This document shows positions 40,275 through 51,980 of a DNA stretch of 64,000 bases, piece after piece. The position numbers and the translations under genes were made by a program. How positions within the stretch are numbered: position 1 is the stretch's first letter; each line of letters begins with the position of its first letter. The stretch is from Thiothrix sp. UBA5583 (GTDB lineage: Bacteria; Pseudomonadota; Gammaproteobacteria; Thiotrichales; Thiotrichaceae): contig DILV01000007.1 in assembly GCA_002425225.1 (NCBI GenBank), positions 1 through 64,000 on the forward strand, read 5' to 3'. The notes beneath the pieces are model-generated. The model was not told the origin of the DNA, did not search any database, and saw nothing but the letters and a program-made list of their open reading frames with translations.

Positions 40275-41381
40275 ATGGCATTCAATACCACAGAAGAAAT
40301 TCTTGAAGATCTTGCTCAGGGCAAGATGGTCATCATCGTGGATGACGAAGACCGCGAAAACGAAGGCGACCTGTTGATGGTTGCCTCCCTGACCCGCCCG
40401 GAAGACATCAATTTCATGGTCAAGGAAGGGCGTGGGCTGGTGTGCCTGACCCTGACCCGTGAACGCTGCAAGCAGTTGAATCTGCCGCTGATGATTTCTG
40501 CCACGGATGAAGAGCACCGTACCAATTTCACCATCTCGATCGAAGCGGCGGAAGGTGTCACCACCGGCATTTCGGCTTATGACCGGGCGCATACCATTCG
40601 TACTGCTGTTGCTCCCAATGCACAACCCTCTGACATTGAGCAGCCGGGTCACATTTTCCCGCTAATGGCTCAGCCGGGAGGGGTACTGACCCGCGCAGGC
40701 CATACCGAAGCCGGGTGCGATTATGCACGACTGGCCGGTTTCGAGCCTGCGGCAACTATCGTGGAAATCCTCAACGAAGATGGCACGATGGCTCGCCGCC
40801 CCGATCTGGAAATTTTTGCCCAGAAACACGGCCTTAAGATCGGTACGATCGAGGATCTGATCCGCTACCGGGTACAGAACGAAAAGAACATCGAGCGCAT
40901 TTTCGAGAAAGATGTGCAAACCGAGAGCGGCCAATTCCATCTGGTAGCTTATCAGGAGCAGGCCAAGCACGATGTTCATCTGGCGCTGGTTAAAGGCGAG
41001 CTTACCCCGGATGATACCGTGATGGTGCGTGTGCATCTGGAAAACGAATTGTGCGATTTGCTGGCTCTGCGTGAACCGGGTTGCGGCTGGCCGCTACGCA
41101 GTGTCATGCAGCGCATTAATGAGGCGGGCAAAGGGGTAATTGTGATTTTGCGGGAGCCTTCCCAGTCACAAAACCTGCTTAAACAGTTGAAAGGGTTTGA
41201 ATCCCGCCCCGTTGTGCGGGAAAATGCCCCCTCTTCCCCGGCGGAACTCAAAACTTACGGCATTGGTGCACAAATCCTTGCTGATTTGGGCGTGCGCCGG
41301 ATGCAAGTCATGAGTGCCCCACGGCGTCTTCACGGGATTGCAGGCTTCGGTCTGGAAATTGTCGGTTACATACAGGATTAA
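40275..41381 (+). CDS. ribBX: RibB (DHBP synthase) fused to a degenerate GTP cyclohydrolase II-like domain (RibBX type)
   Basis: The first 200 residues are 3,4-dihydroxy-2-butanone 4-phosphate synthase: [20 protein letters not shown], the [13 protein letters not shown] loop, and [15 protein letters not shown]. The second part (from about 205) is related to GTP cyclohydrolase II but lacks its zinc-binding CxnCxC cysteines and the catalytic segment. The only cysteines ([12 protein letters not shown]) do not form that motif. It is therefore like the proteobacterial RibBX fusions, where the second domain is not a cyclohydrolase, and it may be misnamed ribBA in databases. The ATG at 40275 has GTGAG before it; a GTG at 40266 overlapping the ribE stop is the alternative start. 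Confidence 0.88.
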   Translation: MAFNTTEEILEDLAQGKMVIIVDDEDRENEGDLLMVASLTRPEDINFMVKEGRGLVCLTLTRERCKQLNLPLMISATDEEHRTNFTISIEAAEGVTTGISAYDRAHTIRTAVAPNAQPSDIEQPGHIFPLMAQPGGVLTRAGHTEAGCDYARLAGFEPAATIVEILNEDGTMARRPDLEIFAQKHGLKIGTIEDLIRYRVQNEKNIERIFEKDVQTESGQFHLVAYQEQAKHDVHLALVKGELTPDDTVMVRVHLENELCDLLALREPGCGWPLRSVMQRINEAGKGVIVILREPSQSQNLLKQLKGFESRPVVRENAPSSPAELKTYGIGAQILADLGVRRMQVMSAPRRLHGIAGFGLEIVGYIQD

Positions 41382-41393
41382 GGTTGTTGTTCA

Positions 41394-41873
41394 ATGGGTT
41401 TTAATGTCATCGAAGGTGATTTTTCATCACAAGAAGCCAAGTACGGCATTGTTGTTGGGCGTTTCAACAGCTTCATCGTCGAAAGTCTGCTGTCCGGCGC
41501 TGTGGATGCGCTCAAGCGTCACGGCGGTGTGAAGGAGGAAGACATTGACGTAGTGCGCGTGCCGGGGGCATACGAGCTGCCACTGGCGGCACAAGCGATG
41601 GCAGCCAATGGTGACTACGATGCCATTATTGCACTTGGGGCAGTGATTCGTGGTAGCACCCCGCATTTCGATTATGTAGCGGGGGAAGCCTCCAAAGGTC
41701 TGGCTCATGTAGGTCTGGCTCACGAACTGCCGGTCATTTTCGGCGTGCTGACTACCGACACCATCGAACAGGCGGTTGAGCGTGCTGGAACCAAAGCAGG
41801 CAACAAGGGTGCGGAAGCAGCTTTGTCGGCGATTGAAATGGTCTCCCTGTTGCGCAAAATCAGGAAGGCATAA
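41394..41873 (+). CDS. ribH: Lumazine synthase (RibH)
   Basis: RibH condenses the butanone phosphate with the pyrimidine to 6,7-dimethyl-8-ribityllumazine. The 159-aa protein shows [35 protein letters not shown], the phosphate loop [16 protein letters not shown], and [20 protein letters not shown]. It has the normal family length. The TAA shares a base with the nusB ATG. Confidence 0.96.
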   Translation: MGFNVIEGDFSSQEAKYGIVVGRFNSFIVESLLSGAVDALKRHGGVKEEDIDVVRVPGAYELPLAAQAMAANGDYDAIIALGAVIRGSTPHFDYVAGEASKGLAHVGLAHELPVIFGVLTTDTIEQAVERAGTKAGNKGAEAALSAIEMVSLLRKIRKA

Positions 41874-42352
41874 TGGCCGGACACAAACCCCTTAGCGAAT
41901 CCCAGCAATTGATTGCGCGTCGCCGTGTTGCACGGCGGCTGGCGATGCAGGGCGCTTACCAATGGCTGATTACCGGCAACGGGTTTCAGGAAATTTACCT
42001 GTATTTTCAAGAAGACCGTGAACTGGCAGAAGATTTTCGCAAGTCGGATGCGGCTTTCTTCCACAAGTTGCTGCGTTGTGCGATTGAAGGTGGCGAAGAG
42101 CTGGAAAAGTACATTTCCCCCCATCTTGACCGCAAACTCTCACAGGTTGACCCGATTGAGCACGCCGTGTTGCGGGTGGCAACGTGTGAACTGCTCAATC
42201 ATGTCGAAACCCCTTACAAGGTGGTGGTGAATGAGTATGTCAATCTGGCGAAAAAGTATGGTGCAGAACAGGCACATAAATTCGTCAACGGCGTACTCGA
42301 CAAGGTAGCAACCGACATCCGTCCACTGGAAGTTGCAGCCGAGCGCAAATAA
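41873..42352 (+). CDS. nusB: Transcription antitermination factor NusB
   Basis: NusB binds boxA RNA with NusE (ribosomal protein S10) and supports rRNA antitermination. The 159-aa protein begins with a basic, Arg-rich helix (ARRRVARRLAMQGAYQWLI) and ends with NEYVNLAKKYGAEQAHKFVN followed by GVLDK, the usual C-terminal motif. The ATG overlaps the ribH stop as TAATG. The ribH-nusB-thiL order is typical. Confidence 0.96.
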   Translation: MAGHKPLSESQQLIARRRVARRLAMQGAYQWLITGNGFQEIYLYFQEDRELAEDFRKSDAAFFHKLLRCAIEGGEELEKYISPHLDRKLSQVDPIEHAVLRVATCELLNHVETPYKVVVNEYVNLAKKYGAEQAHKFVNGVLDKVATDIRPLEVAAERK

Positions 42353-42453
42353 TGGCTGCATAAACCTTCCATCGGCTCTGCACGCTTTCTGCACATACGG
42401 GCGTTATGCTTGTCAGTCATATAGCAACAATGACAAGTGGAGTGTGGCGCAAC

Positions 42454-42624
42454 ATGAACCCCGTCATGGAACAATTGAAACACGATAACAAATTTCCCCT
42501 GCTGTTGAGGCAGGGAATACGGGTGCGTCCTGTGGTTGCACCTGTCCCGCAAACCCACCGGGTAGAACGGATGCAGTGTTGGCATAGCCGCATGGAAAAG
42601 CTGTTTGCCCGCCAGGCGTACTAG
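42454..42624 (+). CDS. Possible small protein (56 aa) between nusB and thiL
   Basis: The gap between nusB and thiL is about 280 bp. It contains an open frame whose ATG at 42454 follows a GGAG at 42439-42442 and a stem of TTGTCA/TGACAA type (42410-42436). The product (MNPVMEQLKHDNKFPLLLRQ...) is basic and has no recognised domain. Without relatives to compare, it may be a chance frame. It ends 9 bp before thiL. Confidence 0.3.
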   Translation: MNPVMEQLKHDNKFPLLLRQGIRVRPVVAPVPQTHRVERMQCWHSRMEKLFARQAY

Positions 42625-42633
42625 CCATACCTG

Positions 42634-43584
42634 ATGTCCGAATTTGATCTGATCCGTGATTATTTCCAATGGTCAAACCCGCCTTCTTCGGTAGGGCTTG
42701 GGGTTGGGGATGATGCAGCCATTCTGCGTGTGCCTGCCGGGTGCGACTTGGCTGTATCGGTGGATACTTTCAATGCAGGCATCCACTTCCCGCCAGAAAC
42801 ACCACCCCACGCGGTAGGTTACAAAGCACTGGCGGTCAATCTCAGTGATTTGGCAGCAATGGGAGCCGAACCTGCGTGGTTTACCTTGGCGGTTTCCCTA
42901 CCGGAAGCCAATCGCGAGTGGATTGCCGAATTTGTCAGAGGAATACAGGAACTGGCGCAGCAACACGGTATTTTTCTGGTAGGTGGGGATACGACCCGTG
43001 GTGCGCTCAGTATTACGATACAGGTTATGGGTTTCGTCCGTGGGCAGGCATTATTGCGTAGCGGTGCAAGACATGGTGACTTGGTATGTGTATCCGGTAC
43101 GCTGGGGGATGCGGCTGCCGGACTGGCGATTGTGCAGCAGCGACTGGTCATGCTAACAGAGGCAGCCACGCATTGCATCGGTCGGTTGAATTACCCAACA
43201 TCCCGTAATGCTTTAGTGGAGATTCTGCGTGGTCACGCCCATGCCTGCATGGATGTTTCAGACGGTTTGCTGGCAGATTTGGGGCATATTCTCAAGGCAT
43301 CGGGCGTTGGGGCAAAACTTTATCACCAGGCAGTACCTTTGTCGGCGGCTCTGTTGCAACTCCCACTGGAACAACGCCTGTTGTTTGCCCTGACGGGTGG
43401 AGATGACTATGAGTTGTTGTTTACCCTGACACCTGAATCTTTCGGGCAGGTAAAAGAGGCAGCGGCGCAGCGAGGCATTTTGCTGACAGCTATTGGCGAA
43501 ATAGATGAAAATTTGACCGACTTGCGGCTTGATTATGAGCTGCTCAACCAAAAACGTGGCTACGATCATTTTTCTGCGAATTGA
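42634..43584 (+). CDS. thiL: Thiamine-monophosphate kinase
   Basis: ThiL phosphorylates thiamine monophosphate to thiamine diphosphate. The 316-aa protein has the AIR-synthase-like pattern: SEFDLIRDYF at the start, VGDDAAILRVPAGCDLAVS (Mg/nucleotide site), HFPPETPPHAVGYKALAVNL, FLVGGDTTRGALSITI, and CMDVSDGLLADLGHIL. It follows nusB. The usual next gene, pgpA, is missing here. Confidence 0.95.
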   Translation: MSEFDLIRDYFQWSNPPSSVGLGVGDDAAILRVPAGCDLAVSVDTFNAGIHFPPETPPHAVGYKALAVNLSDLAAMGAEPAWFTLAVSLPEANREWIAEFVRGIQELAQQHGIFLVGGDTTRGALSITIQVMGFVRGQALLRSGARHGDLVCVSGTLGDAAAGLAIVQQRLVMLTEAATHCIGRLNYPTSRNALVEILRGHAHACMDVSDGLLADLGHILKASGVGAKLYHQAVPLSAALLQLPLEQRLLFALTGGDDYELLFTLTPESFGQVKEAAAQRGILLTAIGEIDENLTDLRLDYELLNQKRGYDHFSAN

Positions 43585-43655
43585 ATTCTTGTTTGGGAAC
43601 CTTTTGAAATATAAGATTGTCTATTAGAACAACAATCCACTTGGGGCTTTATATT

Positions 43656-44231
43656 ATGCAAAACAAAATCAAACTGGGGGTAGCTACCCTTACTCTGGCA
43701 ACATTCATTTCTGGCTGTGCACCGATGGCAAATACGGCTGACCCACAAGCAGGTACTGTGCCTGCCGGTGGCAGTTATGGCACAACCACCAGCTATGATG
43801 CAAATACCAGCGGTTCCTATTACGATGCCGGTGTAGCAACTGATGGCAACAATAATGCCGGAGGTGCTTATTCTTCTAGTTATGACAGCTATTATGCGGG
43901 GGGCAGTTCCTCAACTGGTGGCTCAAATACAGGCGGTTCTTCCAGCTATTATGATTACAGCTCGTCTGGTTCTTCCAGCTACGGTGGTGGTAGTGGTGGT
44001 TCCAAAGGGTCTGCCAGTGGTTCCCATGCTGTCCAGGTTGTAGCCAGCCCGAACCGCAGTACTGCCGAAGCCATGGCTAGTCAGATGAGATCCATGGGCT
44101 ATACGGCGGTGATTGATCAAGTTGGTGGTTATTACAAGGTTCGTGTGCCTTACACCAGTGCCAGCGAAGCCAAGGCTAGCCTGAACAGTATCCGTTCTTC
44201 CGTGCCTGACGCTTTCTATACTACCCGTTAA
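43656..44231 (+). CDS. SPOR-domain lipoprotein
   Basis: The 191-aa protein has a lipoprotein signal ending in FISGC (lipidated Cys21). A low-complexity Ser/Gly/Tyr region follows (about residues 40-115), and then a C-terminal SPOR domain (SHAVQVVASPNRSTAEAMAS, GGYYKVRVPYTSASEAKASL). SPOR domains bind denuded peptidoglycan and act in cell division or wall remodelling. The ATG at 43656 is preferred because it gives the lipoprotein signal; the longer frame to 43617 does not. The gene stands alone and has its own terminator hairpin. Confidence 0.88.
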   Translation: MQNKIKLGVATLTLATFISGCAPMANTADPQAGTVPAGGSYGTTTSYDANTSGSYYDAGVATDGNNNAGGAYSSSYDSYYAGGSSSTGGSNTGGSSSYYDYSSSGSSSYGGGSGGSKGSASGSHAVQVVASPNRSTAEAMASQMRSMGYTAVIDQVGGYYKVRVPYTSASEAKASLNSIRSSVPDAFYTTR

Positions 44232-44240
44232 TTGCGATCA

Positions 44241-44272
44241 TTCAGGGCATGGAGTTGCTACCATGCCCTGAA
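44241..44272 (+). terminator. Perfect 12-bp stem after the SPOR gene
   Basis: TTCAGGGCATGG (44241-44252) and CCATGCCCTGAA (44261-44272) pair perfectly across an 8-base loop, 9 bp after the stop codon. The bases after it (TCCTGCCTGTTT) are only moderately U-rich. Confidence 0.65.
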
Positions 44273-44392
44273 TCCTGCCTGTTTCCTGTCACGCTGGTAA
44301 TGTAATCTGCTCCGTTCTTCCGATAGATGCGTGTCTCTCAGACCATTTCATTATAAAAATCACATATTGACTCAATAAGTGAAACTGGCGTC

Positions 44393-46176
<1,784 letters not shown>

Positions 46177-46180
46177 GCGT

Positions 46181-46636
46181 TCAATGTGTCCCTGAATGCC
46201 CGAAGCCGCCAGTGCCCCGATGTGATTGGTCAAAATCATTCACTGCCTGCAAGGCTACCTGAACTACCGGTACAAATACCAGTTGTGCAATGCGTTCACC
46301 TGGCTGGATGATGAAACTGTCTTGTCCCCGATTCCAGCAGGAAATCAGCAGTTGCCCCTGATAATCGGAGTCGATCAGCCCGACCAGATTGCCCAGCACG
46401 ATGCCGTGTTTGTGACCCAAACCGGAGCGTGGCAGGATGACGGCAGCCAGACCAGGGTCGCCAATGTGGATGGCAAGGCCGGTCGGGATCAGGCTGGTTT
46501 CACCTGGATTCAGGGTGAGGGTAGTTTCCAGGCAAGCGCGTAAATCCATTCCGGCGGAACCACTGGTCGCATAAGCAGGCAGCGGAAATTCCGTACCGAT
46601 GCGCGGGTCGAGGATTTTGTATTCAATGGTCGTCAT
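46181..46636 (-). CDS. dut: dUTP diphosphatase
   Basis: Dut hydrolyses dUTP to dUMP and keeps uracil out of DNA. All five motifs are seen in 151 aa: [47 protein letters not shown] and [12 protein letters not shown]. The length equals that of E. coli Dut. It overlaps coaBC by 4 bp (ATGA). Confidence 0.97.
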   Translation of the reverse strand: MTTIEYKILDPRIGTEFPLPAYATSGSAGMDLRACLETTLTLNPGETSLIPTGLAIHIGDPGLAAVILPRSGLGHKHGIVLGNLVGLIDSDYQGQLLISCWNRGQDSFIIQPGERIAQLVFVPVVQVALQAVNDFDQSHRGTGGFGHSGTH

Positions 46637-47847
46637 GATGTAGCTAACTTCCGTGCGTGATATTGCGTGGCGATGATTTTCAGGAGTTCATGGGCAAGCA
46701 CATGTTTGTCCATCTCCGGCAGGGAAGTATGCCCGTCCCTCCACACGACTTCCAGCGCATTGGTGGATTGGTCGAATGCCTTGCCATTGGCGACGGAGTT
46801 GGCAGCAATCATGTCCAGACCCTTGCGTTCCAGCTTGTCACGGGCGTAATTCATCAGGTCATGGGTTTCTGCGGCAAAACCGACGGTAAACAGGTGTGGA
46901 TACTCGCGTTTGATGGTTGCCAGAATGTCGGTGGTGCGTTTCATGCCCAATGACAGGGTTTCGGCATTTTTCTTGATCTTGTGCCCTGCCACTTCCACAG
47001 GGGTGTAATCAGCGACCGCCGCAGTGGCGATGAATAAGTCAGCCTGCTTGGCCTGTTCGCAAGTGGCTTGGAGCATGTCAGCAGCCGATTCGGTGATAAT
47101 GCGTTGCACACCGGGTGGGCATTCCAGTGCTACGTGACCAGATACCAGCATCACTTCCGCACCCATTTGTGCGGCTGCTTGTGCCACCGCGTAACCCATT
47201 TTGCCGGAACTGCGATTGGTTAGGAAACGTACAGGGTCGATGGCTTCACGGGTTGGCCCTGCTGTTAGCAGCACACGCTGACCTTTGAGCAACTGACTGG
47301 TAGCACAACATTCTTCCAGTGCATCCACTAGCTGATACGGTTCCAGCATCCGCCCAGGCCCTGTATCACCACAGGCTTGCTCGCCTGCTGCTGGGCCGAA
47401 AACACGTACACCGCGTTCGCCCAGGGTGCGGGTATTGTGTTGGGTGGCAGGATTTTTCCACATCTGCTGATTCATGGCTGGAGCTACCAGCAACGGCGCT
47501 TTCGATGCCAGACACACCGTCGTCAGCAAATCATCCGCCAGCCCCCAGGTCAGTTTTGCCAGCACATTTGCCGTCGCTGGGGCAATCAGGATGAAATCCG
47601 CCCACCGCGCCAGCTCGATATGCCCCATGCCCAGTTCTGCCGCAGGGTCGAGCAACTCGGTATGTACCGCATTCCCCGACAACGCTTGCAGGGTCAGGGG
47701 TGTGATGAAATGTTGCGCGGAAGCCGTCATGCATATGCGCACATTGGCTCCCTGCTTGCGCAGCAGACGTACCAGTTCGGCGGATTTGTAGGCTGCAATG
47801 CCGCCACTTATCCCTAAAAGAATGTTTTTGTCAGTGAGGAATGACAT
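46633..47847 (-). CDS. coaBC: CoaBC: phosphopantothenoylcysteine decarboxylase/synthetase
   Basis: The 404-aa protein carries two steps of coenzyme A synthesis. The N-terminal CoaC flavoprotein (to about 185) has [38 protein letters not shown] and [17 protein letters not shown]. The C-terminal CoaB half has [33 protein letters not shown] and [20 protein letters not shown]. The gene is divergent from radC (42 bp apart) and heads the dut-DUF3144-argB operon. The coaBC-dut link is conserved in gammaproteobacteria. Confidence 0.96.
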   Translation of the reverse strand: MSFLTDKNILLGISGGIAAYKSAELVRLLRKQGANVRICMTASAQHFITPLTLQALSGNAVHTELLDPAAELGMGHIELARWADFILIAPATANVLAKLTWGLADDLLTTVCLASKAPLLVAPAMNQQMWKNPATQHNTRTLGERGVRVFGPAAGEQACGDTGPGRMLEPYQLVDALEECCATSQLLKGQRVLLTAGPTREAIDPVRFLTNRSSGKMGYAVAQAAAQMGAEVMLVSGHVALECPPGVQRIITESAADMLQATCEQAKQADLFIATAAVADYTPVEVAGHKIKKNAETLSLGMKRTTDILATIKREYPHLFTVGFAAETHDLMNYARDKLERKGLDMIAANSVANGKAFDQSTNALEVVWRDGHTSLPEMDKHVLAHELLKIIATQYHARKLATS

Positions 47848-47889
47848 AAAATGTGTGACCTAACCCAATCAATAACAAAGTGAAATACT

Positions 47890-48561
47890 ATGGCAATTAC
47901 CGACTGGCCTGTCGATGAACGTCCACGCGAGAAACTGTTGACTCGGGGTGCTCAAGCCTTGTCTGACGCCGAGTTGCTGGCAATTTTCCTGCGTGTTGGC
48001 ATCAGGGGCAAAACAGCCGTTGATCTGGCACGCGAGTTGTTGCACGGGTTTGGTAGTTTACGCCAATTGTTTGATGCGGATGCACAAAAATTTTGTGCAG
48101 TGCAAGGTATGGGTGAAGCCAAGTATGTGCAATTGCAGGCGGTGCTGGAAATGTCACGCCGTTATCTGGCGGAAAAAATGCGCAGGGGCGATCCACTCAA
48201 TGACCCGGATGCCGTGCGCTTTTACCTGACCTCGAAATTACGTGATTACCGTTCCGAGGTATTTGCCTGCCTGTTTCTGGATAACCGTCACCGGGTAATT
48301 CAGTACGAAGAAATGTTTCACGGCACGATTGACGGCGCGTCAGTGCACCCGCGTGAGGTGGTGCGGCGTGCCTTGCAACACAATGCGGCTGCGGTGATTT
48401 TTGCCCATAACCATCCTTCCGGGGTGGCGGAACCCAGTCAGGCCGATGAACGCATCACCCAGAAATTGAAAGATGCGCTCCATCTGATTGATGTCCGGGT
48501 TCTCGACCACTTTGTCATTGGTGACTCGGTGGTGTCGTTTGCTGAACGCGGGATGTTATAA
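47890..48561 (+). CDS. radC: RadC/JAB-type putative metalloprotein
   Basis: The 223-aa protein has an N-terminal helix-hairpin-helix part ([20 protein letters not shown]) and a C-terminal JAB/MPN+ metal-binding motif ([18 protein letters not shown]). E. coli RadC was first assigned to DNA repair, but this is disputed and the molecular role is uncertain. It overlaps the convergent flavin oxidase gene by 6 bp. Confidence 0.94.
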   Translation: MAITDWPVDERPREKLLTRGAQALSDAELLAIFLRVGIRGKTAVDLARELLHGFGSLRQLFDADAQKFCAVQGMGEAKYVQLQAVLEMSRRYLAEKMRRGDPLNDPDAVRFYLTSKLRDYRSEVFACLFLDNRHRVIQYEEMFHGTIDGASVHPREVVRRALQHNAAAVIFAHNHPSGVAEPSQADERITQKLKDALHLIDVRVLDHFVIGDSVVSFAERGML

Positions 48562-49995
48562 ACGCACGCTTTGCGGATGACGGATAACGTTGTCCGGGTC
48601 AAATTTGCGCTTCATTTCCTGCAAACGCGGGTAGTTTGTGCCGTAGTAAGCTGTTTCCCAACCCTTGATTTCCACATCTGGGTAGTTGCGGTAGTGCGCC
48701 GTGATACCGCCTGCCGTCAGTTGCCCCTGAATGTCCCGTACAATCTGTTCTGCATCCTTGGTCTGGCTGGCCTTGTCGTAGTAGGTCTGCAACTCGCCCA
48801 TGAAAGCGAATTTGCGGTGTGGGTAGGCGGCAGTGCTTTCCAACGCTGGGTTATTGATTGCCCCACCCATGGTGTTGATTTGCAGGATGGTGGTCATTTT
48901 GGCGCTAGCAATTTTCTTGCAGATGCTGGGCAGCATGGTTTTCAGGTCAGTGAAACTATTGTAATAACCGGCAGAAACGTTCTTGAAGTAAATGGGGTCG
49001 GTCGTACCTCGGTAACGCTGGATACCGGTCAGGAAGGTATCCTTGCGTGGTGTCATGACTTCGGTAGCTCCTGTTTTGAGTTTGGTATCAATCGCCTTGA
49101 GGGTCGTGCCGGGAGTGGATGCGGTATCTGTCAGTAGCACGGTCAGGTGTTTGCCATTCAGCACCCACGAGGAATAAGCCGTGTTGGGCAAGGTCTTCAT
49201 CAGTTCAAACCAGCGTTCCGCCAGTTTGGTGGCAGTTTCCGGGGTCAGGTTGCGGTATTTGTAACGGTAGCTGTTGAAATGGGTCGGTGCAGGGTGGGTC
49301 TTGAATTCCAGTTCGGTAATAATGCCGAAATTGCCATTACCGCCACCTTTGCAAGCCCACAACAAGTCTGGGTTGTTTTGGGAATCATGAATCTGGCCTT
49401 TGCCATCCACCATGCGTACCCGCAGCAGACTGTCACAAGTCAGGCCGAGTTGACGAGCAAAAAAGCCATAGCCACCACCCAAGGTCAAGCCAGCGACCCC
49501 CACTCCCGCACACGAACCTGCCGGAATCAGCCGCCCGAACTGGTTCAAGTAACTATAGACACCGCCCAATTTGCTACCTGGCTGGATCAACAGGGTTTTG
49601 CTACTTGAGTTGTATTTGGGGACATTCATACCTGACAAGTCAATCATCAGACCGCCATCGTTGGTGGAAAAGCCTTCAAAACTGTGCCCGCCGCTTTTGA
49701 CAGCCACTGGCAATTTGGCGGTACGGGCAAAGTGGACGGCTTCCTGAACACCTTTTTCATTGGCGCAAACCGCGATGTATTTGGGCATGGCGGTAATGCG
49801 CTTGTTGAAAATTTGCCGATGCTTGAGGTAATCGCTGTCACTGCGTTGCAGGAAGCGCACGTTGTTGCTGGCAACGGGGCTGACACCATCGGCTTGGGCT
49901 GTCAGCGGGAAATAGAATGCGGGGATGCTGGCAGCCGCAACCAGTGTATCCAACAGGAACTGGCGGCGTTCAGGATTAATGGGTTCGTTGGTCAT
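48556..49995 (-). CDS. Tat-exported FAD-linked (berberine bridge-like) oxidoreductase
   Basis: The 479-aa protein begins with a twin-arginine signal ([19 protein letters not shown], Arg-Arg at 10-11). The FAD-binding PCMH domain has [16 protein letters not shown] with His104 and [18 protein letters not shown] with Cys162, the pair that attaches FAD by two covalent bonds in berberine-bridge-type enzymes. A BBE C-terminal motif follows ([20 protein letters not shown]). The enzyme would act in the periplasm on an unknown alcohol, sugar or aromatic substrate. GGGAG precedes the ATG. It is monocistronic. The related bacterial enzymes are mainly oligosaccharide or secondary-metabolite oxidases. Confidence 0.9.
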   Translation of the reverse strand: MTNEPINPERRQFLLDTLVAAASIPAFYFPLTAQADGVSPVASNNVRFLQRSDSDYLKHRQIFNKRITAMPKYIAVCANEKGVQEAVHFARTAKLPVAVKSGGHSFEGFSTNDGGLMIDLSGMNVPKYNSSSKTLLIQPGSKLGGVYSYLNQFGRLIPAGSCAGVGVAGLTLGGGYGFFARQLGLTCDSLLRVRMVDGKGQIHDSQNNPDLLWACKGGGNGNFGIITELEFKTHPAPTHFNSYRYKYRNLTPETATKLAERWFELMKTLPNTAYSSWVLNGKHLTVLLTDTASTPGTTLKAIDTKLKTGATEVMTPRKDTFLTGIQRYRGTTDPIYFKNVSAGYYNSFTDLKTMLPSICKKIASAKMTTILQINTMGGAINNPALESTAAYPHRKFAFMGELQTYYDKASQTKDAEQIVRDIQGQLTAGGITAHYRNYPDVEIKGWETAYYGTNYPRLQEMKRKFDPDNVIRHPQSVRL

Positions 49996-50027
49996 GGTGG
50001 TACTCCCTGTTTGTTTGTCTGATTATA

Positions 50028-50056
50028 GAAGGAATCAGGTTAACCCTGACCCCTTC
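50028..50056 (-). terminator. Stem-loop between mscL and the flavin oxidase gene
   Basis: GAAGG (50028-50032) and TCAGG (50035-50039) pair with CCTGA (50045-50049) and CCTTC (50052-50056), giving a 10-bp stem with a small internal loop, 19 bp downstream of the mscL stop. A TATAAT on the minus strand (50027-50022) directly follows and may serve the oxidase gene. Confidence 0.45.
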
Positions 50057-50074
50057 CAGGGAGCTTTGTGATAA

Positions 50075-50488
50075 TTATTTTTGTTTCAGCAAGTCGCGGA
50101 TTTCACCCAGCAAAACTTCCTGATTGGAAGGTACTGCGGGCGCTTCAGGAGCCGCTTCTTCCTTACGCTTGAGCTTGTTCATGGCCTTGATGGCGATGAA
50201 AATGGCGAAAGCAACAATGACGAAATCAAAAACGGTCTGGATGAAAGCACCGTAGGCTAGTACCAGATCAGGTATAGGTGGTGTAGCGGCAGGATTGCCT
50301 GCTTTCAGGACAATCCCCAGTTTGCTGAAATCAACCCCGCCGACCAGCAGCCCCAACACTGGCATGACAATACCATCGACAAAGGCAGAGACAATTTTGC
50401 CGAAAGCTGCCCCGATGATGACACCGACTGCCAGATCAACCACATTGCCTTTCATGGCAAATTCTTTGAACTCACTGATCAAGCTCAT
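50075..50488 (-). CDS. mscL: Large-conductance mechanosensitive channel MscL
   Basis: MscL forms a homopentameric pore in the inner membrane and opens under turgor to release solutes. The 137-aa protein has the N-terminal amphipathic helix and first membrane helix ([20 protein letters not shown]), the second membrane helix ([20 protein letters not shown]), and the C-terminal cytosolic bundle ([13 protein letters not shown]). GGAGG lies 5-6 bp before the ATG. It is monocistronic. Confidence 0.97.
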   Translation of the reverse strand: MSLISEFKEFAMKGNVVDLAVGVIIGAAFGKIVSAFVDGIVMPVLGLLVGGVDFSKLGIVLKAGNPAATPPIPDLVLAYGAFIQTVFDFVIVAFAIFIAIKAMNKLKRKEEAAPEAPAVPSNQEVLLGEIRDLLKQK

Positions 50489-50672
50489 AATACCTCCAGT
50501 TTTTAATGGGAAATCCTTTGCGTTCCATGGAACACAGATAATTTTAGTCTATGTTTTTCATTTTGACTGGAAAGTAACAGAGGCGAATAAGACCAGCCTG
50601 ACAAGCTCTATTGTTTTGGGGATAAACGTGGTCGTAGTTCTTTTGTCAGGCAAAAATCTGTGAATATCTGGT

Positions 50673-51980
50673 TTACAGTGAACCGCTACGCTTGATGTCA
50701 AGATAGTGGTTGACCAGATTAACAGATAGTTCAGGTGGGGGAACATCCAGACAATGGATTCCGGCAGCCCGTACCCGTTCCAGAGTCGCCTCCCGCCTTT
50801 GCAGGTAATGCTGGACAGCCGCCGTGCGCAAGGCATCTTCGCGGTTGTTGACCGGGGCGATTGCTGCCTGGTCGAGTGCCTGTTCGCGCATACTTGCCAG
50901 CAACACCAGATGGCGTTTGCGTAGCAGGTGTAGGGCAGGTAACAGGTCATCCAGATCTTCGTCACGCAAATTGGTGAGCAACACCACCAGGGCGCGTTTT
51001 TTCTGCCTGACCAGCAGTTCGGTGGCTGCCTGCGCATAATCCGGTGCTTGCGGGGTCGGTTGCAGGTCGTACAGTGCATTCAGCATGTGTTGGACATTGT
51101 GTTGCCCTTTGTGGGCAGGCAGCCAGCGGCTGGCTCCGGCAAAACTGCCCAAACCTACGGCATCACCCTGTCGCAAGGCGACATAGGTCAGCAGCAAAAT
51201 AGCATTCAGAGTATGGTCGAAATGTGAAAGGGCATCGTCTTTCGCCATCATGCGGTGTCCACAATCCAGCATGAAGATGATTTCCTGGTCGCGTTCGTCC
51301 TGGTATTCGCGGGAAATGACCTTGTTGACCCTGGAAGTAGCTTTCCAGTCGATCTGGCGCAGGCTGTCACCTTCACGGTATTCACGCAACTGATGAAAAT
51401 CCTGGCCTTCACCCCGGCGGCGCTTTTTCATGATTCCCAAATGACTGAGATGGTTGTCAGTTGCCAGCAGGGCGTATTGGGCGACGGCGGCAAAGTTGGG
51501 GTAAACCTTCACTTCGGAAACAACGGGCAGTTTCAGGTCATGCCACCACAGTTGCAGCGGAGAGAGTATCCGCACCTGCACACACGGAAACACCAGTTTG
51601 CCACGTTCGTTGGCAGTAACTTCGTAGAGGGGTTCGGCAAATGCCCCAACCGTCAGTTGCAGGCTCATGGGAAAGCCAGTCGTGCTGACTTCCAGCGGAA
51701 AATGATCAAACACTTGCAGGCTGAGTGGGCGTTTGCCTGCATTGTGCAAACGCAGGCGAACGCTACGTTTGACCCCGAGTGGCAGGGAATGGGGAACGAA
51801 GCGCTCGGCTTGCGGGGGCGCTTCTGTCACTGCCAGCAACAAGTCAACCAGTAATGCCAGCAGGCTGATGCCAACCGTGGCGTACCACATCGGCAACAGG
51901 TTTGGCACGATGCTGACCAGCAGGGCAACCGCAGCATTGCCCCCCACCAGCAGAAAGGTATGGCGGGCTGGCAGGATCAT
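50673..51980 (-). CDS. DUF58 protein (MoxR-associated, vWA-like)
   Basis: The 435-aa product has two N-terminal membrane segments (about residues 10-50), a beta-rich domain, and the DUF58 signature RQIDWKATSRVNKVISREYQ near residue 208. A vWA-like end follows (IIFMLDCGHRMMAKDDALSH). DUF58 proteins are usual partners of MoxR ATPases. It is the last gene of the six-gene operon and overlaps the MoxR gene by 4 bp. Confidence 0.9.
   Translation of the reverse strand: MILPARHTFLLVGGNAAVALLVSIVPNLLPMWYATVGISLLALLVDLLLAVTEAPPQAERFVPHSLPLGVKRSVRLRLHNAGKRPLSLQVFDHFPLEVSTTGFPMSLQLTVGAFAEPLYEVTANERGKLVFPCVQVRILSPLQLWWHDLKLPVVSEVKVYPNFAAVAQYALLATDNHLSHLGIMKKRRRGEGQDFHQLREYREGDSLRQIDWKATSRVNKVISREYQDERDQEIIFMLDCGHRMMAKDDALSHFDHTLNAILLLTYVALRQGDAVGLGSFAGASRWLPAHKGQHNVQHMLNALYDLQPTPQAPDYAQAATELLVRQKKRALVVLLTNLRDEDLDDLLPALHLLRKRHLVLLASMREQALDQAAIAPVNNREDALRTAAVQHYLQRREATLERVRAAGIHCLDVPPPELSVNLVNHYLDIKRSGSL

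Noticed and set aside
37974-40275. FMN riboswitch before or inside the riboflavin cluster
   Set aside because: Intergenic gaps are only 0-15 bp, with no room for an RFN element.
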